Source of the DNA: Chloroflexota bacterium
GTDB lineage: Bacteria > Chloroflexota > Dehalococcoidia > Lucifugimonadales > Lucifugimonadaceae
Direction of reading: 5' to 3'
NCBI GenBank assembly: GCA_029262715.1
Contig: JAJCYX010000323.1
Location: 1-12,199, forward strand
Length of the DNA: 12,199 nt
Shown: positions 1 through 6,532 of the stretch, piece by piece
Numbering within the stretch: position 1 is the first letter of the stretch
How the letters are laid out: each line of letters opens with the position of its first letter
The notes under the pieces: model-generated
The model's database searches: none
What the model was told of the DNA's origin: nothing
What the model saw: only the letters and a program-made list of their open reading frames with translations
Translations under genes and position numbers: made by a program

Positions 1-1
1 C

Positions 2-226
2 CGCTACGGCATGTATGCAGCTGGGATCATCCCTGAGCACTACCAGATAGTAGTTGCCAAGGGTGTGGTTTCACCCAGGCCCGCGTATCAGCCAATAGCA
101 GGCGAAGTGGTTCTTGTGAACACGCCGGGTGTGACGACTGCCGATCTTTCGTATTTCACTTACAACCGACGCCGGAAGCCTCTGTACCCGTTCGAGCCAG
201 ATGCGAAGTACGTGCCGGGACAGTAA
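2..226 (+). CDS. M81/MlrC-like metallopeptidase family protein, C-terminal fragment
   Basis: Seen: an open frame enters from the left edge (codons in phase from base 2) and ends with TAA at 224-226, giving the last 74 residues. It reads RYGMYAAGIIPEHYQIVV, then a segment with AYQPIAGEVVLVNTPG and the tail YNRRRKPLYPFEP. Known of the family: M81 proteins related to microcystinase MlrC end in a domain with the same order, a 'VVVKS..hfraaf.PIA..vi.vdaPG' stretch followed by 'lpYrR..rPlyPld'. The match is from memory of that pattern. The metal-binding N-terminal domain lies outside the window, so activity cannot be judged. Substrates of most family members are unknown. The ATG at base 11 is internal, not the start. 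The gene is convergent with rsgA, with a palindromic repeat between them. I am fairly sure of the family and unsure of the function. Confidence 0.7.
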   Translation, partial: RYGMYAAGIIPEHYQIVVAKGVVSPRPAYQPIAGEVVLVNTPGVTTADLSYFTYNRRRKPLYPFEPDAKYVPGQ

Positions 227-250
227 GTTGTGCCGATCAAGACGCCGGAA

Positions 251-330
251 GATTGTCATGCTGAACTTGATTCAGCATCTCTCTAAAAGCAGTGAACGGG
301 TGATCTTAGATCGACTCTGGAATGACAATC
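251..330. repeat. Palindromic intergenic repeat element (REP/MITE-like)
   Basis: Seen: outer arms GATTGTCAT (251-259) and ATGACAATC (322-330) are exact inverted repeats. Inside the left arm sits a hairpin, ATGCTGAA (258-265), loop CTTGA, TTCAGCAT (271-278). A small palindromic core GATCT-T-AGATC lies at 302-312. The whole unit fills the space between the convergent ends of the MlrC-like gene and rsgA. Known: short intergenic elements starting TGTCAT-CTGA and ending TC-GGAATGACA are dispersed in many environmental genomes. Inference: this is one copy of such a family. It has no T-run after the hairpin, so it is a poor intrinsic terminator, although it may help end or stabilise the two converging transcripts. 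Confidence 0.55.
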
Positions 331-341
331 CGAACCGGTCT

Positions 342-1436
342 TCACTGTGGTCGCCCAAACTCATCGCGCGCTTTCGTTAATTTCCGATAGCTCTTTGCTC
401 GCGCTCTCCATACTTCAGACTTTGCGCGGCGAAGGCGCATATCTGACTTGGACTGCACATACTCCGCTTCACGGCTCAGTTTCTTGAATGAACCAAGCCG
501 ATCCTCCGGTAGCTCTCCGCTGGCAATCGCTTCCTGCACAGCGCATCCCGGTTCTTCGGAATGAGTGCAGTCGTTAAACCGGCATGTAAGTGCAAGCTCG
601 GCAATGTCCTCGAATACAGTCTCGACACCCTCTTCTGCGTCAGACAATCCGACCGACCTAACGCCTGGAGTATCGATTAACGCTCCACCATCGGGCAGCG
701 GAATGAGATGGCGGGTTGTAGTAGTGTGCCGACCACGCTGGTCGTCCTCCCTGACAGCGCCGGTGTCCATCACATCACTGCCTAACAGCCGGTTCGTCAA
801 GGTCGACTTGCCGACACCCGATGCACCAATGAACGCCACTGTTCGATCCGGTTTTGTGTAACCCATCAGGGCATCGACACCATCGCCAGTCACACCACTC
901 ACGACGTGAACAGATACCAGCGGAGCCGAAACCTTTACTCCGTCGAGCACTTCATCAATGTCATCACACAGGTCAGCCTTATTCAGAACTATCACCACCT
1001 CGGCACCACTCGCCGCAACCTGGATCGCTTCCCGCTCAAGCCGTCGGAGATTCACGTTGTTGGCGGCTTGAACTAAAAACACAACATCGAGGTTGGCAGC
1101 GATGAGCTGTCGCTCTACCGCCGATTTCATCACCTGCCTTGTGCGACTTAGCTGCGATCTGCGAGTCAGCACAACCTCGATCACATCCGAGTCGTGGGAA
1201 GGACGTGACCGAAACCCGACCCAGTCACCGGTGGCTGGCAGTTCATCGCTGGTCTCAGCGTTAGCAAGTATCTCGGTCGAGGATTCGGCGCGGGTTGTCC
1301 CACCATCAGTGATAAGCAGAACTGTTCGGCCATCGACGCGGGCAACTCTGCCCGGTGTTAGTTCCGAATCGGAGCATGACGTGAATTCGTCTGCTCGGAC
1401 CTGATCCCAGCCAATCGACGATAGTGAAATGGACAT
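342..1436 (-). CDS. rsgA: Ribosome small-subunit-dependent GTPase A (RsgA/YjeQ)
   Basis: Circularly permuted GTPase that acts in the cytoplasm on the 30S subunit, checking late maturation of the decoding centre and leaving after GTP hydrolysis. Seen, numbering from the ATG at 1436 (364 aa): an N-terminal OB-fold region (about 1-100); then G motifs in the permuted order G4 NKAD (152-155), G1 GASGVGKST (204-212), a switch region RGRHTTTTR (234-242) and G3 DTPG (255-258); then a zinc site C285, C290, H292, C298 and a basic helical tail. Length and order are normal for RsgA. Start: the frame stays open to a GTG at 1541, and a GTG at 1463 has AGGG nine bases upstream. I chose ATG 1436 because homologues begin about nine residues before the GW motif (residues 9-10); no start has a strong Shine-Dalgarno. 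A promoter and a possible leader ORF lie upstream. Confidence 0.93.
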   Translation of the reverse strand: MSISLSSIGWDQVRADEFTSCSDSELTPGRVARVDGRTVLLITDGGTTRAESSTEILANAETSDELPATGDWVGFRSRPSHDSDVIEVVLTRRSQLSRTRQVMKSAVERQLIAANLDVVFLVQAANNVNLRRLEREAIQVAASGAEVVIVLNKADLCDDIDEVLDGVKVSAPLVSVHVVSGVTGDGVDALMGYTKPDRTVAFIGASGVGKSTLTNRLLGSDVMDTGAVREDDQRGRHTTTTRHLIPLPDGGALIDTPGVRSVGLSDAEEGVETVFEDIAELALTCRFNDCTHSEEPGCAVQEAIASGELPEDRLGSFKKLSREAEYVQSKSDMRLRRAKSEVWRARAKSYRKLTKARDEFGRPQ

Positions 1437-1557
1437 GTCGGCAGTTTGCCGGACTTCTGGCACTGAGTTAAGCCCTGATCTGGGTGGATTACTCGAAAAA
1501 TCTGATCGCTGCAATTTGATGCTCCAGCACCGGAACATCACTTGCTGTCAATCGTAC

Positions 1558-1644
1558 TCAGCTTGAAGCGCTGATGTAGTGATAGTCCGGAGATTTGGAA
1601 TGCGCAGAGGCGCGTTTGATGGAGGTAGACGCTTTAACATTCAT
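1558..1644 (-). CDS. Possible 28-aa leader peptide or small protein upstream of rsgA
   Basis: Seen: ATG at 1644-1642, TGA at 1560-1558, 28 codons. It starts MNVKASTSIKRASAHSK and ends in YISASS. Eight of 28 residues are Ser, and Lys, Arg and His give a basic N-terminal half. The site AGAGGAGG (1661-1654) lies nine bases before the ATG, the best Shine-Dalgarno in the window, and a promoter-like pair lies further upstream at 1707-1736. A second in-frame ATG at 1653 touches the Shine-Dalgarno and is unlikely to be used. The stop is 121 bases from the chosen rsgA ATG, or 16 bases from the more distal GTG at 1541. I do not recognise the peptide. The first six residues loosely recall ribosomal protein bL36, but nothing after them does. 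It could be a translated leader controlling rsgA, an independent small protein, or chance. Confidence 0.4.
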   Translation of the reverse strand: MNVKASTSIKRASAHSKSPDYHYISASS

Positions 1645-1653
1645 GGCGATCAT

Positions 1654-1661
1654 CCTCCTCT
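1654..1661 (-). promoter_or_regulatory. Strong Shine-Dalgarno AGAGGAGG
   Basis: Reading the - strand, AGAGGAGG is followed by nine bases (ATGATCGCC) and then the ATG of the 28-codon ORF at 1644. The match to the anti-Shine-Dalgarno is far better than anything near the possible rsgA starts. It is the main evidence that ribosomes load on the rsgA leader. Confidence 0.6.
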
Positions 1662-1706
1662 CTCCGGATTCTGGCACAGGAAACACGGCCTGCGCTTGTC
1701 AGTCTC

Positions 1707-1736
1707 AATCTATTCGATTCCGCTCACACCAGTCAA
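1707..1736 (-). promoter_or_regulatory. Predicted sigma70-type promoter for the rsgA transcript
   Basis: On the - strand, TTGACT (1736-1731) matches five of six bases of the -35 consensus. After an 18-base spacer comes TAGATT (1712-1707), four of six for the -10. Transcription would start near 1700, about 55 bases before the small ORF, and run through rsgA. The site lies just downstream of the terminator at 1771-1822, as expected for a new transcription unit. Prediction by eye only. Confidence 0.45.
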
Positions 1737-1770
1737 CCTGAGTGGTTAGTTTTCGCTATCAGGTCAGTTG

Positions 1771-1822
1771 CAAAAAGCAGATGGCCGGTGGGCTTATTGC
1801 GCTCCACCGGCCATCTTCATTT
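1771..1822 (-). terminator. Intrinsic terminator of the secreted repeat-protein gene
   Basis: Perfect 13-bp inverted repeat AGATGGCCGGTGG (1779-1791) and CCACCGGCCATCT (1804-1816) around a 12-base loop. On the - strand the stem is followed within two bases by TTTTT (1776-1772). It lies 56 bases past the stop of the gene ending at 1872, in the right place and orientation to end that transcript. On the + strand the stem is followed by only a weak T-stretch (TCATTT) and no + gene leads into it. Confidence 0.85.
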
Positions 1823-1871
1823 GGGTTGTTGAACCAGTATTCAGTTGTCGGTCATTTCAATCGAAGGCGGT

Positions 1872-2540
1872 CTATGCCTGTTCACCTACCGCGATCGAGG
1901 TCACCGCATTGGACTCTTCGAGATCGTCAAGGCCAGCAGGCGGTGCATAGGGACGAATCTGGAAGCGGCCCTCAAACGGCCTGCCTTCTGGACCTTCACC
2001 AAACATTCTTCCACTGAAGCCACGGCCTCTGCGACCGTCGCCACCTTCATGATTCTCGGCAAGCTTGCTCAGCACCTCGGTCGGGGCATCACCGAACCAG
2101 TCTGTAACCGTTGCTGCATCGGCCTCTGTGATCTTCTCGGCTTCGACTAATCGCTCGACAAGAGCTGCGATCTGCTCGTCTGAATCTGCCACTCTGACCA
2201 CGTGACCAAGGCCGTGCCGCCCGCCATAACCCATCGCACCATCAAGCGCTTCGGGCATTGCTTCCAGCCAACTCGTCACCTCATCGGCCTCGGCCTGTGT
2301 GATCACACCTTCCTCGACAGCAGACGCCAGTCGGTCTGCAAGCTGCTCATCTCGGTGCTCTCCACGAGCCTGCTGCACGGCATCCTGCAACTCCTCCGGT
2401 GCAATCCCCAGGATCTCCGCAACACGGTCCCTCACTCCAGTCCCTGGCGTCTCGCCCTCGGTCTGCGCAAAAGTTGCGCCTGTCAAGGCCACCAGACCCG
2501 CCGTGCCAATTGCTGCTCCAACAAAAATCTTCTTTTTCAT
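1872..2540 (-). CDS. Exported helical-repeat protein of unknown function
   Basis: Not recognised as a named family. Seen in 222 aa: a signal peptide (KKK at 2-4, hydrophobic 6-20, likely cut after TFA at residue 25); a short helix 36-60 (VAEILGIAPEELQDAV); two related helical units at 66-99 and 123-157 that both carry IT-x-A-x-A-x-x-VT-x-W (ITQAEADEVTSW, ITEADAATVTDW); then a Gly/Arg/Phe-rich low-complexity segment (about 163-195) and an acidic C-terminus. It has no Cys and no lipobox, so it is probably a soluble periplasmic or extracellular protein. Known: secreted proteins with such 'ITxxxAxxVxxW' helical pairs are common in Chloroflexota and actinobacteria and are mostly unnamed. The ATG at 2540 is chosen because the signal peptide starts there; the ribosome site is weak (AAAAAGGCAG). 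It is a single-gene unit with its own terminator. Role unknown. Confidence 0.75.
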   Translation of the reverse strand: MKKKIFVGAAIGTAGLVALTGATFAQTEGETPGTGVRDRVAEILGIAPEELQDAVQQARGEHRDEQLADRLASAVEEGVITQAEADEVTSWLEAMPEALDGAMGYGGRHGLGHVVRVADSDEQIAALVERLVEAEKITEADAATVTDWFGDAPTEVLSKLAENHEGGDGRRGRGFSGRMFGEGPEGRPFEGRFQIRPYAPPAGLDDLEESNAVTSIAVGEQA

Positions 2541-2833
2541 ATCGCTGCCTTTTTGCCTGTTCAGGCACTGTCGAGAGGTCCGTCCCTCTTGCTTGCTGCT
2601 TTTATTGCTGCGGCCCCTGCCGCCATGCCAACAAAGCTAGAAGCAGAATCTTCAGGACTCGTCCACAAATCTTGGGGAAGTTGTCAGGACTCTTACGGCC
2701 CCGTTACGAAAACAGGCGCGAGTCTGTGCCACCGGTAACACGGCGTAATAATCAGGCTCAAAAAGTAGTAAAGAGGAAACGAGCCGAGCAGGTCTCGACA
2801 GGTGTAATTCAGCGCGAACCGGGTCTCACAGCG
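2541..2833. other. 293-base intergenic region, no gene seen
   Basis: Lies between the 3' end of the enolase-superfamily gene and the start of the secreted repeat protein, both on the - strand. It must hold the end of one transcript and the promoter of the next. I see no convincing -35/-10 pair. The only structures are the TGCCTG-TT-CAGGCA inverted repeat (2554-2567) and a weak 5-bp stem GGCTC (2755-2759)/GAGCC (2781-2785). No codon-like stretch with a ribosome site was found on either strand. Confidence 0.5.
2554..2567. promoter_or_regulatory. Short inverted repeat TGCCTGTTCAGGCA, possible operator
   Basis: Six-base arms TGCCTG and CAGGCA around TT, sitting 14-27 bases upstream of the ATG of the exported repeat protein (- strand). 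Its position near the expected transcription start or 5' leader would suit a repressor site or a small leader hairpin. No second copy was noticed in the window and no regulator is encoded nearby, so this rests on symmetry and place alone. Confidence 0.25.
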
Positions 2834-4039
2834 CTAGCGAATCCACTTTCCTGTGGCGTCCTCTTCTGCGTTGTCGATGTTCAAATACTCGCGTGTATCT
2901 GGCTCCACGAGGTATCGCTGCACCGTATCCATGTTCAGCTCGATACCTAGCCCAGGTAGTTCGCTCGGGTAGATCGAGCCGTCCCGCACGTCGAACATCG
3001 GATTGATCATCTGTTCGAACGTATCGAACCACGTGTGCAGACACTCCTGCCTGTAGAGGTTCGGCGTTGTCATGCAGACCTGGAACCCCGCCGCGATGGA
3101 GACCGGACCAAGGGCATCGTGTGGCGAGATTCTGATGAACTGCACTTCGGCCATCGCCGCAATTCTGCGTAGTTCACTGATCCCGCCGCACCAGGCAACG
3201 TCCGGCATGATGTAGTCCACCAGACGAGTATTCAGGATCTCGTTGTAGTCCCAACGAGTGAAATGGCGCTCTCCTATGCAAAGCGGAACCCGAACGTTCT
3301 CTCGTACCTGGCGAAGCGCATTGTGGTTCTCAACGTGAATTGGCTCTTCAAGCCAGATCAGGTTGATGTGTTCAAGGGCCCGCGCCGCCTCAATTGCCGA
3401 TGCAACGTCGAAGCGCGCGTGGGCGTCGACCATTAGTTCGAAATCGGGTCCGACCGCACCTCGAATTGCGTCCATCCACTCAACTGATTTACGGATGTTT
3501 TCAGGAGTCAGGCGTTCGACCTCGGCAGGCCCTGAAAATCCTGCATCAGGTCCAGACTGTGTTGGGAACGGATCTGTTTTGATCGCCTGGTAACCGGCAT
3601 TCTTGGTAGCAAGCGCAGCTTTGGCGGCGGCATCAGGGCCGCCTGCTTCTGAGTTCCAGTCCTGCACATGCGTATAGAGCGGAACACGTTCTCTGACGGG
3701 TCCGCCGAGCAGTTGGTATATCGGAGCGCCGAGTGCTTTGCCCTTGATGTCCCACAGTGCGATATCTATTGCACTGATCAGATGCGAGACGTAACCCCGG
3801 CCGTTCAGATCATCGAACGTATGAAATATTGTCTGCCAGATGTTCTCAATGTTGCGAGCATCTTGGCCGACGATCTCTCGCTTGATCCACTCCAGCCCCT
3901 TCACCAGGAGACCGGTTGAGCGATAGTCCGAACACTCGCCAACACCGGTAATCCCCTCGTCTGTCTCAACCTCAACGAAAATCCACGGGAGCCCTTCTAT
4001 CGGCATCGAAACATAAGGGGTGATGTTCGTGATCTTCAA
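2834..4039 (-). CDS. Enolase-superfamily acid-sugar dehydratase (galactonate dehydratase type)
   Basis: Cytoplasmic Mg-dependent enzyme of the mandelate racemase/muconate lactonizing group, probably removing water from an aldonic acid to give a 2-keto-3-deoxy acid. Seen in 401 aa: an N-terminal capping domain (1-115, with DIALWDIKGKALGAP at 92-106), then a barrel with KTDPF (154-158), VDAH (D205, H207), LEEP (E231), GERHFTR (E257) and SPHDALGPV (H307). Known: D205, E231 and E257 match the three metal ligands. A His two residues after the first ligand and a second His in 'PH..LGP' are hallmarks of the D-galactonate dehydratase group. Start: TTG at 4039 with AGGAG seven bases upstream, a confident non-ATG start. 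It follows otsBA by 42 bases, so it is probably co-transcribed. Exact substrate unknown; gluconate, mannonate or another acid is possible. Confidence 0.85.
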   Translation of the reverse strand: MKITNITPYVSMPIEGLPWIFVEVETDEGITGVGECSDYRSTGLLVKGLEWIKREIVGQDARNIENIWQTIFHTFDDLNGRGYVSHLISAIDIALWDIKGKALGAPIYQLLGGPVRERVPLYTHVQDWNSEAGGPDAAAKAALATKNAGYQAIKTDPFPTQSGPDAGFSGPAEVERLTPENIRKSVEWMDAIRGAVGPDFELMVDAHARFDVASAIEAARALEHINLIWLEEPIHVENHNALRQVRENVRVPLCIGERHFTRWDYNEILNTRLVDYIMPDVAWCGGISELRRIAAMAEVQFIRISPHDALGPVSIAAGFQVCMTTPNLYRQECLHTWFDTFEQMINPMFDVRDGSIYPSELPGLGIELNMDTVQRYLVEPDTREYLNIDNAEEDATGKWIR

Positions 4040-4046
4040 TCGAAAA

Positions 4047-4051
4047 CTCCT
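4047..4051 (-). promoter_or_regulatory. Shine-Dalgarno AGGAG that fixes the TTG start
   Basis: The - strand reads CCAGGAG, seven bases, then TTG AAG ATC (protein start MKI). No in-frame ATG is better placed, and the spacing is ideal. This supports TTG at 4039 as the true start of the acid-sugar dehydratase gene. Confidence 0.7.
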
Positions 4052-4073
4052 GGTAAATCGAGCTATTTAATGT

Positions 4074-4092
4074 GTGGCGTTTTATGCGCCAC
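4074..4092 (-). other. GC-rich hairpin over the otsBA stop codon
   Basis: On the - strand GTGGCG (4092-4087), a 7-base loop CATAAAA and CGCCAC (4079-4074) form a 6-bp stem that contains the TAA stop (4084-4082). No T-run follows, so it is not a normal terminator. It may slow the ribosome, stabilise the 3' end, or reduce read-through into the dehydratase gene. It could also be chance. Confidence 0.3.
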
Positions 4093-6271
4093 GCCTCGCT
4101 TCAATCAATGCTCTAAGCAGTCGTCGGATGGAGCCCGGTGAACCGACAGCAGCGCGGGCATTACTCTGTCCGCCTCCGATCTTCACCGAGTAAGCGTCTT
4201 CGGGCATGCGAGCGAAAATGTCTTCATCCGTGCGGTCGTCACCCGTTGCCATGATGAAATCGAACGGCCCTTCTGACTCATTAACAAACTCGAACGCTCG
4301 CCCTTTGTCCACCCCCTGTTGCCTGATCTCAATCACGCGCGCTCCGCTCAAGATTTCAACTGGTGAACCGGACAGCATGTCCTCAAGTACCGACATCAGC
4401 TCAAGCGCTTGCCATTCGCCGAGCGCATCATCGGCCTCTCTGTAGTGCCAGACAAGGGCTGACGACTTTTCCTCAATCCTTGCGCCCGGTGTCCTTTCCG
4501 AGTACTCCGCAAGAACAGGCCGCACGATTTCCTTCCAACGAAGGTCAGGTGGCGGGCCCATCCGAGTCCAGTCGCTATCACCAGCTTCGCGAATCCACGA
4601 GCCATGTTCTGCGATCAGAGAGACCGGAACATTGCCGAACCACTCGCCCAGCGTGTTCCTGTCCCGCCCTGAATTGATATATGTCTTGATGCCGTCAAGG
4701 GAGCCGAAGTCTGTGAGAATCTCCAGGATTTCGTCCGTAGGCATAGCGTCTTCATATCGCTCGGTAAATTCACGAAGCGAGCCATCGTAGTCGAGCATCA
4801 AGAGAGCGTTTTTGGCATTGGCGAGTTGCGGTGCGAGAGTGCCGGCAAGGACCTGTGACTGAAGTGAGGGCGGAAAGCGCAACTCCTCAACCTCTTGAGC
4901 CGTTAGCGCTGACATAAACCGTTCTACCCAGCGGTGAACATCATTCTGTACCACCCTGTGGTACATCGGCCTCATGCGCTCCTGCCGTTCACCGAAATCC
5001 ATCTCGATAGCCCGCTCGATCTGCGCAGCGGTCCCCTCGATGTCCCACGGATTTATCCTCAAGGACTCACCAAGCTCAGATGCCGCTCCGGCGAATTCGC
5101 TGAGAACCAGCACGCCGCCGCCGTCATCCCTGGTAGCCACGTACTCCTTCGCAACCAGGTTCAGGCCATCTCGTAGCGGTGAAACAAATGCAACATCCGC
5201 CAGCCGGTATAACGCCCCCAGTTCCTCTTTGGACACAGACTGGTACATGTAGTGGATTGGAATGCGACCTGGCGAGCCGTACAGACCGTTGATCTCGCCG
5301 ACCAGCCGTTCCACTTCGTCTTTTTGCTGGTGGTAACTCTCGATGTTTTCTCTTGATGGCACAGCCAGCTGTATCAACATCGCTCTGCGTCGCCATCTCG
5401 GGGAGCTGGCAAGCAGTTGACGCCACGCTTGCAGCTTCAACGGCAGACCCTTCGTGTAGTCAAGCCGGTCCACTCCAAGCACTACTTGCCGATCACCGAT
5501 CCGACGCTTGAGGTCAACCAAGTATCGGTCGGCCTTTTGGGAAAATGCAGCTTCACGCAGATCGTCCGTATCGATCCCTATCGGGTGTGCCTCAATACGG
5601 ACGCTACGGCCTGAATATCGCAACTCGCCGCGCACGGTCTCGATCCCCAGTAGCCTTCGGAAGCTGCGTTGCAAGTTCTCGGCATACTCGTAGGTATGTA
5701 CACCAATAAGGTCTGCACCAAGCAGTCCTCTCAGTATCTGAGTCCTCTGAGGCAAGACCCGGAATGTCTCTGAAGACGGGAAAGGAATATGGAGGAAGAA
5801 GCCGATGCGTACGCCAGGAACGCGTTGGCGCAACATCTCAGGTAGCAACATCAGCTGGTAGTCGTGAACCCAGACGAGGTCATCTGGTTCGGCCACTCTG
5901 GCGATCTCATCCGCAAACCGCTCGTTCACACTGCGATAGGCCTCAAATTGCGCCGTATCAAACTCGCAGCGCTCAATGAAGTAGTGAAACAATGGCCAGA
6001 GTGCACTGTTCGAAAAACCTTCGTAGTAATTCCTGTACTCTCGGGCAGGGACATCGACTGGAACCAGGCGCCGGTTCTTCAGCTCATTCAGGGTTTCTGG
6101 TGTCGGATTTTCTCCCGGGTGGCCGATCCACACCCCGTTACTCTTCGCATGCAGCGGAGCTAGCCCGGTGACAAGTCCGCCGGAAGACATATTTAAGGTC
6201 TGGGAACTACCGCCACGCGAGCGACTGATCGTCACAGGCAGACGGTTTGAAACGAGGATTACTCTGGACAC
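4082..6271 (-). CDS. otsBA: Fused trehalose-6-phosphate synthase/phosphatase (OtsA-OtsB)
   Basis: Two-step cytoplasmic enzyme: UDP-glucose plus glucose-6-phosphate to trehalose-6-phosphate (GT20 half), then removal of phosphate to trehalose (HAD half). Seen in 729 aa: GT20 domain about 1-460 with SNRLPV (8-13), GGLVTGL (31-37), WVHDYQL (134-140), FFLHIPFPSSE (158-168), GVDRLDYTKG (266-275) and SPLRDGLNLVAKEY (364-377), covering the known donor and phosphate contacts. HAD phosphatase domain about 485-729 with DYDGS (nucleophile D494, acid D496), SGR (534-536), EHG (555-557), DKG (K656) and GDDRTDED (677-684). DxDGS instead of the usual DxDGT is a mild variant. Both halves look intact. Start: GTG at 6271 with GGAG four bases upstream; the protein begins MSRVILVSNR as family members do. 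It is divergent from the GH15 gene and followed by the dehydratase. Confidence 0.95.
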   Translation of the reverse strand: MSRVILVSNRLPVTISRSRGGSSQTLNMSSGGLVTGLAPLHAKSNGVWIGHPGENPTPETLNELKNRRLVPVDVPAREYRNYYEGFSNSALWPLFHYFIERCEFDTAQFEAYRSVNERFADEIARVAEPDDLVWVHDYQLMLLPEMLRQRVPGVRIGFFLHIPFPSSETFRVLPQRTQILRGLLGADLIGVHTYEYAENLQRSFRRLLGIETVRGELRYSGRSVRIEAHPIGIDTDDLREAAFSQKADRYLVDLKRRIGDRQVVLGVDRLDYTKGLPLKLQAWRQLLASSPRWRRRAMLIQLAVPSRENIESYHQQKDEVERLVGEINGLYGSPGRIPIHYMYQSVSKEELGALYRLADVAFVSPLRDGLNLVAKEYVATRDDGGGVLVLSEFAGAASELGESLRINPWDIEGTAAQIERAIEMDFGERQERMRPMYHRVVQNDVHRWVERFMSALTAQEVEELRFPPSLQSQVLAGTLAPQLANAKNALLMLDYDGSLREFTERYEDAMPTDEILEILTDFGSLDGIKTYINSGRDRNTLGEWFGNVPVSLIAEHGSWIREAGDSDWTRMGPPPDLRWKEIVRPVLAEYSERTPGARIEEKSSALVWHYREADDALGEWQALELMSVLEDMLSGSPVEILSGARVIEIRQQGVDKGRAFEFVNESEGPFDFIMATGDDRTDEDIFARMPEDAYSVKIGGGQSNARAAVGSPGSIRRLLRALIEARRGA

Positions 6272-6532
6272 AGGAGGACTCCGACCGATTGGGAACGACG
6301 AGGATTCAAGATCGAGAATCAGTACGAATTGCCGTTGAACCGAGCCGATCTGAGCGTACCACAGAGTTCGAGCGTGGCAGGATGATTTCTAAGCCTGCTC
6401 AGGGGGTATTGAATCGCAGCGGTGGAAGCCTCACAATTTTCTACTTGGGCCAGTTGTGGCGTCGGCACACAAACGATGTTGGTCATTACCTGAGTGGAAG
6501 AACCGTCGTAACAGGGCGAACCTGTTTCATAT
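6272..6532. promoter_or_regulatory. Divergent control region between otsBA and the GH15 gene
   Basis: These 261 bases must hold promoters for both directions. I could not pick a convincing -35/-10 pair on either strand. Seen: GGAG for otsBA at its left end, an inverted repeat (6510-6526) just before the GH15 start, and no open frame with a ribosome site. The shared upstream region would allow joint control of trehalose synthesis and turnover, but no operator is proven by sequence. Confidence 0.4.
6510..6526 (+). promoter_or_regulatory. Inverted repeat AACAGG-GCGAA-CCTGTT in the GH15 leader
   Basis: Exact 6-bp arms around a 5-base GCGAA loop, ending six bases before the GH15 ATG at 6533. It occupies the position where a Shine-Dalgarno would sit. 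The only AGGG-like purines (6513-6516) are in and next to the left arm, 16 bases from the ATG. It may be an operator or a translational hairpin. Function is inferred only from position. Confidence 0.35.

Noticed and set aside
258..278. Hairpin ATGCTGAA-CTTGA-TTCAGCAT as an intrinsic terminator of the MlrC-like gene
   Set aside because: AT-balanced stem and no T-run after it on either strand; it is better explained as part of the larger palindromic repeat.
1558..1644. Reading the small ORF as ribosomal protein bL36
   Set aside because: Only the opening MNVKAS resembles bL36. The zinc-binding Cys residues and the conserved basic C-terminal motif are absent.
2202..2738. 178-codon + strand open frame over the secreted protein gene and its upstream region
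   Set aside because: It overlaps the - strand gene in antisense, has no ribosome site, and its protein is rich in Cys, His, Arg and Ser without a domain pattern, as expected of a shadow frame.
2755..2785. GGCTC/GAGCC stem as a terminator after the acid-sugar dehydratase
   Set aside because: Only 5 bp with a 21-base loop and no T-run at the right place; could easily be chance.
2399..2950. 183-codon + strand open frame bridging the 2541-2833 gap
   Set aside because: It spans antisense parts of two real genes with no motif, no ribosome site and shadow-like composition.
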